Assembly (NCBI GenBank): GCA_029204225.1
Contig: CM055102.1
Coordinates: 40,103,220 to 40,167,219, forward strand
Origin: Diphasiastrum complanatum
Lineage: Eukaryota; Streptophyta; Lycopodiopsida; Lycopodiales; Lycopodiaceae
Direction of reading: 5' to 3'
Length of the DNA stretch: 64,000 nt
Shown: positions 29,901 to 43,400 of the stretch, in pieces
How the letters are laid out: each line of letters begins with the position of its first letter
Numbering within the stretch: position 1 is the stretch's first letter
Position numbers and translations under genes: made by a program
The notes under the pieces: model-generated
Database searches by the model: none
Told to the model about the DNA's origin: nothing
The model's input: only the letters and a program-made list of their open reading frames with translations

Positions 29901-31456
29901 TTAAACTCAAAAATTGATGCAGAAGGTGCTAAGTATGATTTCAGGCTGCCTTTAGAAGGCAGTGCTGGTGACATCCTAGGTAACAAATCTGTGACTGCTA
30001 AAAAGATTAATTGAACAATACGGCATGGACCTTTGCTGCAGGAACTTAGCAAGCTTTTGCCACTTTGTAGGGCCCGCACTAGATCTTTCATATTCAGATG
30101 TCAGTCCATTGAGGAGCTGCAGATGGGACATCGATCAGAAACGTTAGCAGAACAAGATGGCTAACACACTAACCTTTGTGTTTTCAAATTCGCACCCATC
30201 GAACCCAGAATCACACACATTCTACCACATTGAATTGAGTAAAAGCTCTAATAAAAAAAAGGTTTAACTTCTGTTTAATCATAGAAGATACCCAGACTCA
30301 CAAGTAGAATTTGATCGAAACTGGCATTAGGAGAATGTGCAACTGTTCTCAACTTCTCCTCCATGCTTTCAACAGCCTTCACACACTTGAGTTCAGCTTC
30401 CATAAAAGCTTTTCTTTTGTACTCCTACCAAAGACATAAGTTTTGTTTACATGATGCATTGAAGTGGTAGCAAGAAATGCCTTCCGACACAGTCAAACAT
30501 TTCATAACATTCGCAGGTATACTTCATTGAGATAAAAAATTCAAGCAATATGAATGCGTTGTACAGTAGTCTGAGTTAAATGCAATCCTGTAAATCTTCT
30601 AGAACAACACAGGAGCTGTTCCAAGTTTGAAGATGTTCTATCCCACAACTTGACAGCTACATGAAAATATGATGGGTCCAAATTTTTTTTCCTTTTATTA
30701 TATATCATACCAGAAAACTTGATGCTCGTGAAAAATCCCAAATTTTCTAACTAATATGCTATGCACCTCATACAACTAACCATTGTCTAGTGGTACAGCA
30801 AACACAACACATGTTTGAAACCAGATGGTTTTTGAGCAACTTGGTTTGCTTCTAGAGTTCTTCCATTCAGTTAAAACTAATAGCTAACGATAAACTTGTT
30901 CTTATCTACTTTTCTGACTTAACAGAAATAAAGTATTGAAAACACTTCAGCAAAAGCCAGACCATGCAGACATAATAAATGTGATAACAACAGATATATC
31001 AGTGAGATATCCGTACAATTAGGACCAAATGCTGAGCATCACTTGCAAGTCATCACAAAGTCAAATTCAACATTGCATGTCTCCTTGGCATCTAGATGAT
31101 TACATTGACATTGAAGATACAAAAAGCCATCGTCCAAGCTTACCTCGTATTGCTTTTTCAAAGCTGTGTGTAGAGACCTTTCATATTTGACTCGGACTGG
31201 CCCTGCTCCGACTGCTTCTTCAGCATAAAGGTTCAATGCAGTTTGAAATGCTGCCTCGTGAATTTCTTGAATAGTCCCCTGAAAAACACCTCTATAAGTA
31301 ATGTTTTCAGCTGAGCATTTCGTGTCATTGTTTCGATTGAAAGAATCAATTTAAGGTTGACCATACCTGATCAGCAGGCACAGTCTCGTGAAAGGATCTC
31401 GCATACGCGTTCAGAGCCATGTCATAGGCTCGTCTGCACTCATTCTCCTCAACATT
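26931..31456 (-). CDS. GBPL3: GBP exons 8-14: helical domain, coiled coil and tail
   Basis: Residues 346-1072. Exons 8-11 are helical ([49 protein letters not shown]). Exons 12-14 are a heptad-rich coiled coil with few breaks (e.g. [40 protein letters not shown]). Near the end are GRRKRP and RKKPR, then an acidic Ser-rich stretch and the conserved end [18 protein letters not shown]...KNILSLYEK, which resembles a SAP-type fold. Frames read on the plus strand through 27033-27843 are shadows of this exon. Confidence 0.93.
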
Positions 31457-34400
31457 CTGTTATGTTAAATTCAAAATAGTATTACTCTCCACAAAGAAAT
31501 CTTGCTTCAAATCACACATCATCTATTCATATCTGTGATCCATTGGTGAACTTTGGTAACAAAAATCTCTCTAAAATAAGCACAGAAAGCTCTAGTGCAT
31601 ATTATGAATTGCATTGCCACGAGCTAGCATAATTAACCAGCACAACAAGAAAGTCAGTGGTTGTCATAAGTTGAGGATATTGGAAGTTCGTTGCTTCCAG
31701 TGTGCGCAAAAACTGATTTGCAAACTTCTTCAAACTTTCCATTCCAAACATATTAACACGGAGTCGGCCCTGTTCATGTTATTTTTTGAATAGAATTCAA
31801 AATGTAGAGTGGAATCTGAAGATCTTTAAAATTCTTGAAGGCAAATGCGCAGTGAGCAATGGAGGCCTTTATAAGGGAAGACAAACACGGAAATCCAGAA
31901 ACATTTATAAAAAGGTCACTTTTCATAAACAAGATAAATAAAAATTCTTCAAAGCATTGCTTTTTCAAAAACGAGTTAAAATCCAATCTTTTCCAGGAAA
32001 AATAAGTTACAACCAGGTCTTTCAAAAAATAATTTACAAACCGTGCTCAACTACAAATTACTGTGGCAAAATCTGGAATTGATTTTGGCACATGGGTAGC
32101 AAGTCCTAATAACATGCACATGTCATGATTATTCTCAAGGATTAGACAAGATTGTATAGAAGACACTTCAGCAGGATCAAGATGTTGGAAGTATCCAAAC
32201 ACATGGAGGTCTGTGATGGCTTTCAAAAGTCATCAACTGAGTGCCCAATGCAAAGTCAGCAGATTGATGTACTTTTAGTGTGCACTGTGTCGTGAGTAGG
32301 TGTATCTTCATCAATGTCCAAATTACACGACATGGTTATCAGTCTCTCAGTCTCAGCACGGGGCTGTGGTCCTGTTTATCTTAGCTCTAGCCTCCTCGCA
32401 GTTTGTTGGGAAAGTCTTTGCACAGTCTGGTGTTTCCCGGTGATGCAGCAGCCTTTGCAGATGTCCGCCCAGGTCTGCAGCTGGTCCTTCAGCCTGTGCA
32501 GTCTGATTTCTTCATGCAGGCTTTCAGCAGCCTTCACTGCATTCATGATCATTTTATTCTTTATCACAAGGCTGCAAACGCATTCAAGAGGTTGGAAATT
32601 AATTTTCAAAATTATGGTGAGGAGCAAGTACCCATTGAGTTTAGGGGCAGCGAGTTTGCCAATATTTGCAAGGCCCATTGCAAATGGGAGAAAATGAAAA
32701 GGAGATTTTCAACAACACTGGAATCGAGCAAGGTTGCCCTCTTTCACCTTACCCTATCAGAAGGTCTGAAGAAGGCTACGCGGTGCCCTTATTTATGCTG
32801 ATGTTGTGGTGCTATTGGCCGAGGATATAAAGTTGAATGTGAAAAAAAGTCGATTATGAAGTCAGATGATGACCAAGCCTCTCTTCAAGACTTTGTTTCA
32901 GCCACTCGTTCTCTAATACTTTTGTTAGATAGTTTGGCATACACAATATAAATGCCTACCCTAATTTATTGGTCGGTGCCGATTGTATCCCTATAGATGA
33001 GGACACATTGTGCTGTGCCTATACATGCATCATAGTAATGAAATAAAAGAAGATGGACCCAAAAAGGCTTCATCATAGGGTAATGCATGAAACAATGGAT
33101 AAAGGATGGTCAAAGAAGGAAACAATTAGTTTGAGATGGGAAAATCACAAAGGGATCTTCCAAAAGGCAAAGAGGTGAAAAGAACATCGGCTCAAGAAAA
33201 GGTTTTGGAGATGGGAGAAGATATGCCAAGATCCAAAACCAAAAAAATGGCCTCCTTCGCAAACGAAATAAACCCCATAAATGAACATCAGGAAGAGAAC
33301 TATCTAACGATACAAATATATCAATTTTAAAAGCCTACTTATTCAAAAACTAACCTAGTCCCCAAGAGTTTTCGATAGAGAAGTAGATGGAAAGGAACTA
33401 AGAAAAAAGACATGATATGCAAGGTTCTCAATAAAAGCAAGGTTGAGGATGAGGGGCATATAAGAAATGTACAAAAAGCTCAAAGAGCTAATAAAATTTA
33501 CAATTTAAGTGCAAGGGATTTTCCATCACGCTATATTAGAAATTGCTAAATCATTGCCAAGAATGAAAAGGGCAACTAAATACATGTATTGGTCATTTGC
33601 CACCACCGTAAGTGAGCTGACTTGATGAAGACACTCACATGCACACTACTATTGTCTAAACTATTATGAGGCAACTATAGATTTTTACGTGAGTTCGAGA
33701 AAAAATGTGAATGATAAAACATCATACATAGCACACCAACTCTCATTGACCTAAGTGCAATAAGTGTTGAGAGTTTAGTGAAGACCATAATGGTATATAC
33801 CTACAATTTGGATGATGTTCCGGGAATTAAGGCTATGGTTCCCTATAACACCAAAAAAAAAATTCTTTTGACTTTTCTTTGAAATATTTTTAGGAAAATT
33901 GTCAAAAAAATTTACTTAAGTAACTAAACTATCAAAAAAGTAGATATAGATACCCATTCCCAACATTTCCCTAGATAGTGATGAGTGATGGGGTCACAAA
34001 AGATCAGTGATGAATGTTTAAAATCTATTCACGACAGTGATGGAGTAGTATAAGCATGTAGATGGCTAGCAGAATTGCAGGTTACAGCAAAATGGCTCTA
34101 AGATTGGAGGAAGGGGACACCAAGTAGGCGCTGGGGTTTTACATCCTCGCCTTAGTGCTTATGGTGCTTGGACAAGGGAGATTCAACTGAGAACCAGCAC
34201 CTTGAAGCTACTCACTAACTTTGCGAGAAGAATTAGCAGCCACACAACCAAAAATTCAGCGTCTGGAAGAAGTTCTTGCTAGAGTGCACGCCGAGAAGGA
34301 GGCTCAGATCAGAGGTTTGGTCGAGAAGCGAATTAGCATGAGGCACTGAAGGACATGATGCTGCACAACTGAAGGGTATAAGGCAAGAACTTAGCATAGT

Positions 34401-37400
34401 ATGGTCTAAATAGTTATGATCATAGTATCACATACGATGATGATAATGGACAGCAAACTGATGAGCCATATAGCAGTCTCCAACTAATGAAAGACAATGA
34501 GCATGTACAAAGGTCGTATTGCATCTATCTGTATAATATAATATTACTTAAGTTATATCTATCTATTGCATATATATAACTTCAGTTCAACGATATGGTG
34601 AGAGTTTTATGCTAACTAAACTATCAAACAAATTTCTAACTATGAGTGTTTTTTCCTTACAAAATTTAATCGGCCGGATCGCTGACGATCACGAAAGTGC
34701 AGTCCAAATCATTTATACAGCGGATCATGATCCACTGCAACACTGGTGAAAACAGAATTAGTGGATCAAGGTAATGGCGAAGATCGGGGGAGCTCACACA
34801 CCCCCTCATTAACGACGGAGCCAGCCGATCAGGCTGCGCCGCAGCCAGTTGATTAGGCTGTTACCAACCTGCCGGGCAGGCTGCTCCAAAGCCTACCGAT
34901 CAGGTTGCTAAGCAGCCTGACCTTTTTTCCATCCCTCTATAAAAACCTATGCCTATGCCTATGTTTCCTCCACCCACTCCAACAAAAGAGCTCCCTCGTT
35001 TGACCTATCTGATCCCTCTACTGTGGTGAAGACACACACAAGATATACAAGGCATTGGAACATCAGAGGGCAATGATCGAAGATCACCAAATGAAGATCC
35101 TGCAGCTGTTTTCACATACTAATGCTTGTTGTAAGTCGTACAAATGTCAATCGTCTCAATCACAACTTGAATTTGTTTTTGTATAATATTTCCAAGGACC
35201 ATGTTTTTGGAGAATTTTTTTTCCAAGACTGCAAATCTAAAACTTGTCCATGGAGATGTGAATCTTGAATTTGCGCGACTTTAACTTCATTGATAAACTA
35301 GTTAGCATCCTCTTGTTCTACACTAAGGGACTTTCACGAAATGTAGCAAACCTGGAGGACTGTCATTCAACTTTGTTCCAGGAAAGAAGTTGCTAAGGTT
35401 GTCAATTGGAGTTTATTTTCGGAAAAAAGAACAGGCTTGAAAGTTGAAACCAATCTGAGAGATTTCTTAAATCAAGAAAGACGGCTCTTGCCCAATCCAT
35501 GGCTCTCAACGAAAAACAGCTGCACATAATCTCCATTTCTAAGGTGAATCCGTCAGAAATTAGCCACTATTGTTGCTGCAAACTTTGCAAGACCAAATAA
35601 TGTTGCATGGCTTAGAAGTTGCCTTTCTTCATGAACCAGTCGACTTGCGCACTAAAGGGCAAATATACTAGCTTAGATCAATATGGGTGAACAGTAACTA
35701 CAATGGAGAGCAACATGGTGCTCAATAAATAAATACTTGTACCCAGTCTAAGAGACATAAAAAAATATCAACAAATGCAGATTTACTGGAAACAAAAATA
35801 GCAAAGAATCAAGTATGCACAGAACTAAAACCCCAGCATAGAAAGCATAACATCCATTCTTGATAATACCCTAACATGCGTTGCTATCTGCATTCAATAG
35901 TCCAAAATCTTGCAAAAGAATGTTGACCGAGATAAAACAACAACCAGCCAAAACAAAAATTTACCTGCCAAGATGTGGCTATAGTCGGCACTGCACCCGC
36001 ATTGATGGCATCCAAGAACGATTGTGTCAGTCCTGCTAACAGTGGTCCTGTCATCACAGTTGAACCAATCTGCTTCGGCCTAGTCCTTTCGAATACAAAC
36101 TTCGTCAAATGATCTAGACCTAACCGAAATTCTGGTCTCATTTTCTCCATCTGCAGAAGATAACAAAATGTGGTATTGTAAACACTCTCTTAGCAAGCAG
36201 TCATGACTTAAAGAAACAGACACCAATATCCATTTAGAAGCTACACAGGATTTATTATCCATTATCAACCATCCACTGAGAGGAGACAGAGACTTGTGGA
36301 ACTAAAAAATAACCAAATTCTACACTGGTGCATATAGTATACCGGAATCTGATCAAGTCGTTGAAGCTCATGCTCATCATGTAATGGCCTAACCAGTGCA
36401 AAGCAGTGACGATCTGGGAACAAGGCACGAATGGAATCACGAATCTGCGACAATCACCCACAAAGAACGAGTTACATTTCTAACCTATTTTCCCTTACAC
36501 TGTAGATACTGTCAAAGAATTGCCTTGTACTGGTACCTCTCCTACTAAACACAATTATCAAGACTTACACTAATCTAAAAACTTCATGCAGTTATGAACA
36601 CAATATTACATAAAGAATCACACAAACAATAATGGACAGCAAATGGAAGGGTCATAAAACGACTTCCAATTATGAAAGTGTTACTCTACCTACAGCATTC
36701 GGGTCCTTAAGGAATCATCTAGTAATCTCCCAAACGGAGTGACATCATACACCAGCCTGGGTTTAAATCCCAAGAAGCTCTGCACTGTACCACAACGATC
36801 CTAGCCCACTCGGCCTAATTTTATCCACTAATCAAATAAAAATAAGGAACATGGATCCAACTCAAAAAATGACTATGTGAATAATTTCTAAGTGGCCAAA
36901 TAAATAAACACCTAATAAACCTATAAGGCCCTTTATAACACTCCCTTACTGACAAAAACATTTCCCTCAACATAAGCAACACATTGAGGAGCTGCATAAT
37001 CAAAATGAAATAGCAGATGTGGATGCCATAAATGCCCAAGTCGATAACAAAAGCATCAATAAATATGGTCGTGTTTCTTGGACTGAATGGTCGTTGCAAG
37101 TGCTCATACCTAATCCTCGAGAGGTGTAAGAATGAACAAATCAATCGAATCCCATGTGATTGGCATTAGTTTTGCGAGGACTCTAATCAAAGTTGTGTTA
37201 GGACACAAACCACCAAAACTATCTAACCAAGCAAGTTGATCAAAAGTATCATCGTCCTCAGAACTTCCTTTCCAACAAACCAAGTACTCAGTAACCTGCC
37301 GGTTTCTGAGCCCACGTTGACGTACATCAACAATGGCATGTGGTTCCGAAGGTACAAAGGATGTCAAGTCCTCCAGCCGAACTAAGTCCTCCTGAAGTAT

Positions 37401-40400
37401 CAAGTCATCCTTACCAGCAAGTCGTTCCTTTAAACGACTAATGTGAAAAACTGGATGTACTTTAACACCTTGAGGAAGTTCTAGCTGATACGCATTCTGA
37501 TGGAGTTTCTTTATTATACGGAATGGCCCTGCGTAACGAGGTGATAACTTAGGACATTTCCCAGTCTTTAATACCTTAGAGTCTTTTGGGATTCTAAGAT
37601 ATACCCAAGCCCCCTCCTCGTAGACCCTAGGTTGTCGCTTTTGATTAGCGTAAAAATGGGCTCTATCCTGAGCCGTTTTTATGTTTTCGCGAGCAACAAG
37701 CAACATTTCTTGCATATCATGCAAGAAATCTAGCCTTGAGGCCCACTGAAATGGGAGCCCTAGGCTGGAAACCATACATCAGAGAAAATGGACTAAAACC
37801 CGTCGTTGAGTGCTTTGCGCTGTTATACGCAAACTCAATCATTGGAAGGTACCTTTCCCAATCCGACTGTCTCCTAAAAACATATGCCCGAAGCATATCT
37901 TCCATAGACTGGTTCGTCCTCTCTGTCTGACCATCCGATTCAGGATGATTTGATGACCCCATACTTAGAGTGGTCTCTAATTTCTCAAAGACCACTTGCC
38001 AGAATTTGCCAGTGAACTTTGGATCTCGATCACTAACAATGTCTTTCGGCAAACCAAATAACCTAAACAACTTTTCAACGAAAAGCTGAGCAAGTTCAGA
38101 AGGCTTGACAGTTTGCTTGGTTGGTGTGAATTGCGCCATTTTAGTTAACCTGCCAACTATTACCCAAATGGCATCATTTTGCTTCCCCGTCCGAGGTAGC
38201 CCAACCACAAAGTCCATGGAAATACTTTCCCACTTTCTTTTGGGAATTTCCAACGGCATTAACAAACCAGCTGCCTTAAGTCTTTCAGCTTTGTTAACTT
38301 GGCATTGTGCACACTTGCGAACATATGCCTCGACTTGAATTTTTAAGTTTGGCCAATAAAAATTCCTTTTTACTAAGTCAAGCGTCCTTTGCGCGCCAGG
38401 GTGGCCTACACCGGGCTGTCATCATCATTTTCTGGCACACAAACCTTTCCATTCTTGAAAAGTAACCCATTCCTAATGGACTAGTCTCTCTGTATCTTGT
38501 CCTGAGGAGAAATCTTGGAATCCTGCATTCCAAGCTCATCACTAGATCTAGAAGAACCTGCCAAGATGTCTAGCCAAATACGACCGAAGTACCTATCGGT
38601 CTTACACAAATCTCTTAAGGACAGATACAACTCAGATTAAATCTCAGAAAAGCTTAACTGATTAACCTCTCCAATCCGGCTTAAGGCATCCGCGACACTA
38701 GAAGTACCCTTACGGTACTCAATGTCATAATGAAATTCTTGGAGCATCTCTGACCATTTGGCCTTATGACTCCTAAGGTCGACCGCATCGTTAATATACT
38801 TTAACGCTTGATGGTCAGTAACTATGGTAAACTGGGAGCCATACAAATAATGTCTCCAAACTTTCAGGGCATGAATCACAGCAAAAAGCTCCTTGTCGTA
38901 GATGGACTACCGCCTTTGAGTAGGATCTAACTTTTTGCTTTCAAAAGCAATTGGTCTACCATCTTGATATAGGACTGCACCTATAGCATAGTCACTGGCA
39001 TTCGTTTCAAGCACATATGGCTTGTTAGGATCCACTATGTGTAAAATAGGTGTCGTAGTCACACAATATTTGAGGTTCTCAAAACTCTGATTCAACTCTT
39101 CAGTCCAAGTAACCGGAGGACTAAACTTACTATGTCGGCTAACTCTCTTAGCCCCTTTGAGGACATTCGTCAAGGCCAATGCAATTAATGCATAGTTCAA
39201 GATGAATCTATGAAAAAATCCCATAAATCCCAAAAAGGACTTAACCTCTCGGATGGTTTTAGGAATAGGCCATTCACGTACTTGTCGGACTTTATTTGGG
39301 TCAATTTCCAACCCATGGTCCGAAATAATGTGACCAAGGTATCACAACCTTTTCTGGAAGAATACACATTTGGACTCCTTGGCAAAAAGCTTCTCCTGTC
39401 TAAGTAACTTTAAGACAGTCTTGAGATGCTCCTCATGCTCCTCCAAGGTCTTACTATAGATGAGAATATCATCCAAGTACACTATTACGAACTTTCCCAG
39501 ATATGGACGAAGAAGATCGTTTATCATCTGCTAGAAAGTCGCTGGAGAATTTGTCAAGCCAAATGGTAAAACCAAAAACTCATAATGGCCGTACCTAGTT
39601 CTAAACCCAATTTTTTCAACATCCTTAGTCTTTATGCGAATCTGATGATACCCTGATCTCAAATCGATTTTGGTGAAGGCAATCAACCAACTCATCCATT
39701 CGCAGCCAAGGATAACGGTTTTTAATCGTTAATTTATTCAACTTTTAAAAGTCCATACAAAGATGAGTGCCTCCGTCTTTTTATCAACAAGGAGCACAGG
39801 TGCCCCCAAGGAAATTTACTAGTCCTAACATGGCCCATCTTAAGGTAATTTTGCAGTTGCCTATAAACCACATCCTCTTCAGTAGTACTCATCCTATATG
39901 GGTACAGTGATATAGGTGAACTACCAGGAATCAGTTTAATACCATGGTCAACACCCCTAGAGGGGGGAAGACCCTCAGGAAGCTGCTCAGGAAACACATC
40001 GTTAAATTCTTGCCTAAGTTTCCTAAAAATTTCACCTTCTGGTGAGTTTTCTTGCTTTAGGTTATTAGACATTAGTTCCATTTGGAGATTGTAAAATTGC
40101 AAATTGCGTTCTTCATGGTAAGTAAAATCTTTTAACCAACATAAATAAGAACTGCAATCAACAACATCCATACATTTAACTGTTTCGAAAGCAGAAAGCA
40201 TATACGGAGTAGAAATATCAACATTGCCATTTAATTCTATGAGTGAGCTGTTATGCAAGAACGACAAACTGTGTGTTACATATAACATCTACCCTATCTA
40301 GATTCATAATGTGAAAGTCTAAATTATCTTTATAGGCTTGAATCTCAATTGGTAGACGTGGGACTATCCGGTCCCAAACTTGGCTTTCCGCTCCCGTTGC

Positions 40401-43400
40401 CAGCTTCACTGTGTATCGGTGGTCACTGTGCTTTGTTTCCACCTTTAGCTTCTACAACAAATTAGCGTTAATAAAATTATGTGTGGAACCGTCGTCAAAT
40501 AAAATTGTTACGACTTGGCCACCCACAACCCCCTTCATCCAAATGAGGTCATGAGGGCCAAAAACAGCAGTGTTAAAACAACAATGCTCACACACAGAAT
40601 TACTAGCAAAGGAAGGAACTACACTAGATATGCTAGAGTTCCATGGCGTCTTAAAAGATGCCCCTTTAGCCTTCCGTCTCTTTGGGCATTCCTTCGCGAC
40701 ATGACCTGGCTCCATGCAATTAAAGCATAGATTGTCGCTTCTGGCTTTCATAAAGGTTTCTTGGTCCAAGGTAGATCTTTTCTTCGACTTACCTGAACCT
40801 GAAGACCCATCTTTCGCCTTATCTTTCGATTTCTTTGGAAAGAAGGGCTTCTTACCCCTTACGTCAGGCAAGACACCAATCTCAGGCTTAGCCATCATAC
40901 AAGTATCATCGTAGATTCTGGCGAAGCGAACAGCATCCTCGAGGGCAAGAGGCTGGTTCCTACTGACCTCTAGCTGATAGTCTCTTGGCAACCCAAGTAT
41001 AAAATGCAACTTTACCGGCAAAGGATATATTCTAGTTGCAAAACGAGAATAGACCTCTTAAAAATCTTGTAAATACTGATCCAGGGGCCCGTTCCCCATA
41101 TGGATCGTTGCATATTGACAGTAAAACTCAAAATCATCAAGAATAGGGAGGAAGGCCTCCTTAAAGGCCTTACACTTGATCCTCAAAAGATCCAGTTGGC
41201 TACTTTACACTTAGATGGACGCGCCGCCACGTGGTGGCAAGTTTATCGAGCTGATTCTGATCGAGAAGGGCTCCATATATGGCATACCTTTCGCTGTGAC
41301 CTCCGTCATGCTATGATTGATCCTCAGTGGCTCGACCGCCAACGTGATACATTTCGTAGTCTCACTCAGACCAATGACCTTGCTTTTTATACAGATCAAT
41401 ATATGGAGCTTTATTATCTTTTCACAGATATACCGCCCACTGAGCTTATTTCTCGTTACATTGCTGGGCTTCGTGGTGCCTTACGCTACGATGTTTCTTC
41501 CTTCCGTCCTCCCACACTTGTTGAGGCGATGTCTCTTGCCAGTACTTTACAGCAGAAGTACTCTAACACCCTTCCTTCCCGCTTCTCCCGACCCCGTCCT
41601 TCTGCTTCATCTTTTCCCGCTATGTCCACCCCTGCACCTGCCCCTGTAGTTCCAGTTCCTTGCATTGTGGACCCTCGACCTGCTTTTGTCCGACGTTATA
41701 CGTCTGCAGAGTTCGCTGACCTTCAGGATCCTATATCACACAGTTTGAGCGAGTTGCCTGATTTACTTGAGATAGTTATTGATCTACCTGAGCTCGTCAT
41801 TGTATCCCATAGTGAGTCAGAGTCACATATGCAGGTTCCTACTGATGCTGATTCACATATACAGGTTGCGGCTGATATGGTCCTTGATACTGACATAGCA
41901 TGCTATGATCCTATTGATGATGTGGTTCCATGCTTTGATATTGTTGTTAAGTACTTTGATGCTACTCGTGTTCCTGAGCGCCATGCTATAGATGTTGTCG
42001 CCTATGCTCCTTATTTCGATATTATTCATGGGTCTACGGTTTCAGATGCTTTGGCTACTCCAGTAGATCTCCATATGGCATACGGTTATACATTTCATGA
42101 TGGTCCTATTGTATACTCACTAGCTGATTTTGTTGATACCCGTCTAGATGAGTATGTGCTTCTTCTAGATGCATATTTAGGCCAGAACTTATCAGTTCAT
42201 GCTTCTGTTATTATGCCTACGTATGTTGTTCCATTTGTGGATCATATTATTCTAGATGCAGGGCGAGAGTATATTGCTTTAGTGGATATAGGCAGTACAC
42301 ATTCATTTATTAGCAGTTACATTTCCACCAGGATTCGTGCTACACCTGTTCCTGCTTCCCAGCCTCTCAGTGTTGAGGTTGCTTGTTCCCATTCTTTTCC
42401 CAGTTCTCAGATGATTCAGGGCTTGGATTATCACATTGGTGATTTTTCTGTTGCAGCCTGGTTCTCTTCACTTGGTATTGTTGTTGTGGATCTCTCTCAG
42501 CAGACAATTTCCTTTACTCATGCTGGTCAGCATCATTCACTTGCTGGTATTGATTCCCAGGGTGACTATCAATTGGTTACCGGGAAGCAGTTTATGCGTA
42601 GCCTGCAAAAGGCTCAGGATGCAGCTCTTCTTTCCATTCAGAATACATTAGTTGTTGCTTCACTTTCACCATTCGTGGGTCCTCTTCCTCAGGCTGATGC
42701 TCCTTCGGATTTACAGGCTGTTGTTGTGTGCCTTGTGCCTATATGCCTTGATTCACAAATAATGTATTCACTGGTCATTCCTGGTTTCATTGATATTCAG
42801 GCCGTATACCTTGGTGGTATTGCTACTATTGCTTTTGCGCATACCTCAGATAGCACTCCTAGTTCGGTGGTTGGTGCAGTATCTTCTCCATTGGTCTCTA
42901 TATCTCCATCTCCTGAGTCCGTTATGGCTGATGTTCCTGCTGATTTCTATGGGGTTCTTCACGGGTCCAAGTTTGATGGTTCCCTCGCTATTGGTGATCA
43001 AGTTGTATCTTCTTTTGCTTTACTCCATGGATCTCTACTTGAGGTTTGTGAACCGCCTCATGATATTTCTACGGTTCCTTACATGATTCATGCACCTTTG
43101 GCCCTTACAGTTACACATTTTCCATCCGAGGATATTTGCGAGATGGTCACTATTACTTATCTAGGGTATTTATATGGTGGGATCTTTCTAGATGAGTATA
43201 CGGGCATCCTTCAGTCTCCTTGTGTTTCTACATATAGGTTTGCTGCAGTCCATGCCGATGCTATGGATATATGGCATTCCTGGTTATTACGTATAACTTG
43301 GTTTCCATTTGGACCTGTTGATTGGTGCTGGTTTTTCCATATTACTGATCGCCTATGGTGCGGATATCTCTATAATTATGCATGTGGCTCTCTATCTGTT

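Larger units (their letters stand above)
31457..35964. other. GBP intron 7 (4.5 kb) with LINE debris and an LTR-like segment
   Basis: Apart from the LINE fragment (32310-32880) and the LTR-like segment (34660-35130), I see only A+T-rich sequence with no coding pattern. The last bases before 31457 and the GT at 35964-35963 are the splice sites. Confidence 0.6.

Noticed and set aside
37110-41190. An active chromovirus
   Set aside because: Several stops and frameshifts, missing gag start and missing LTRs show it is dead.
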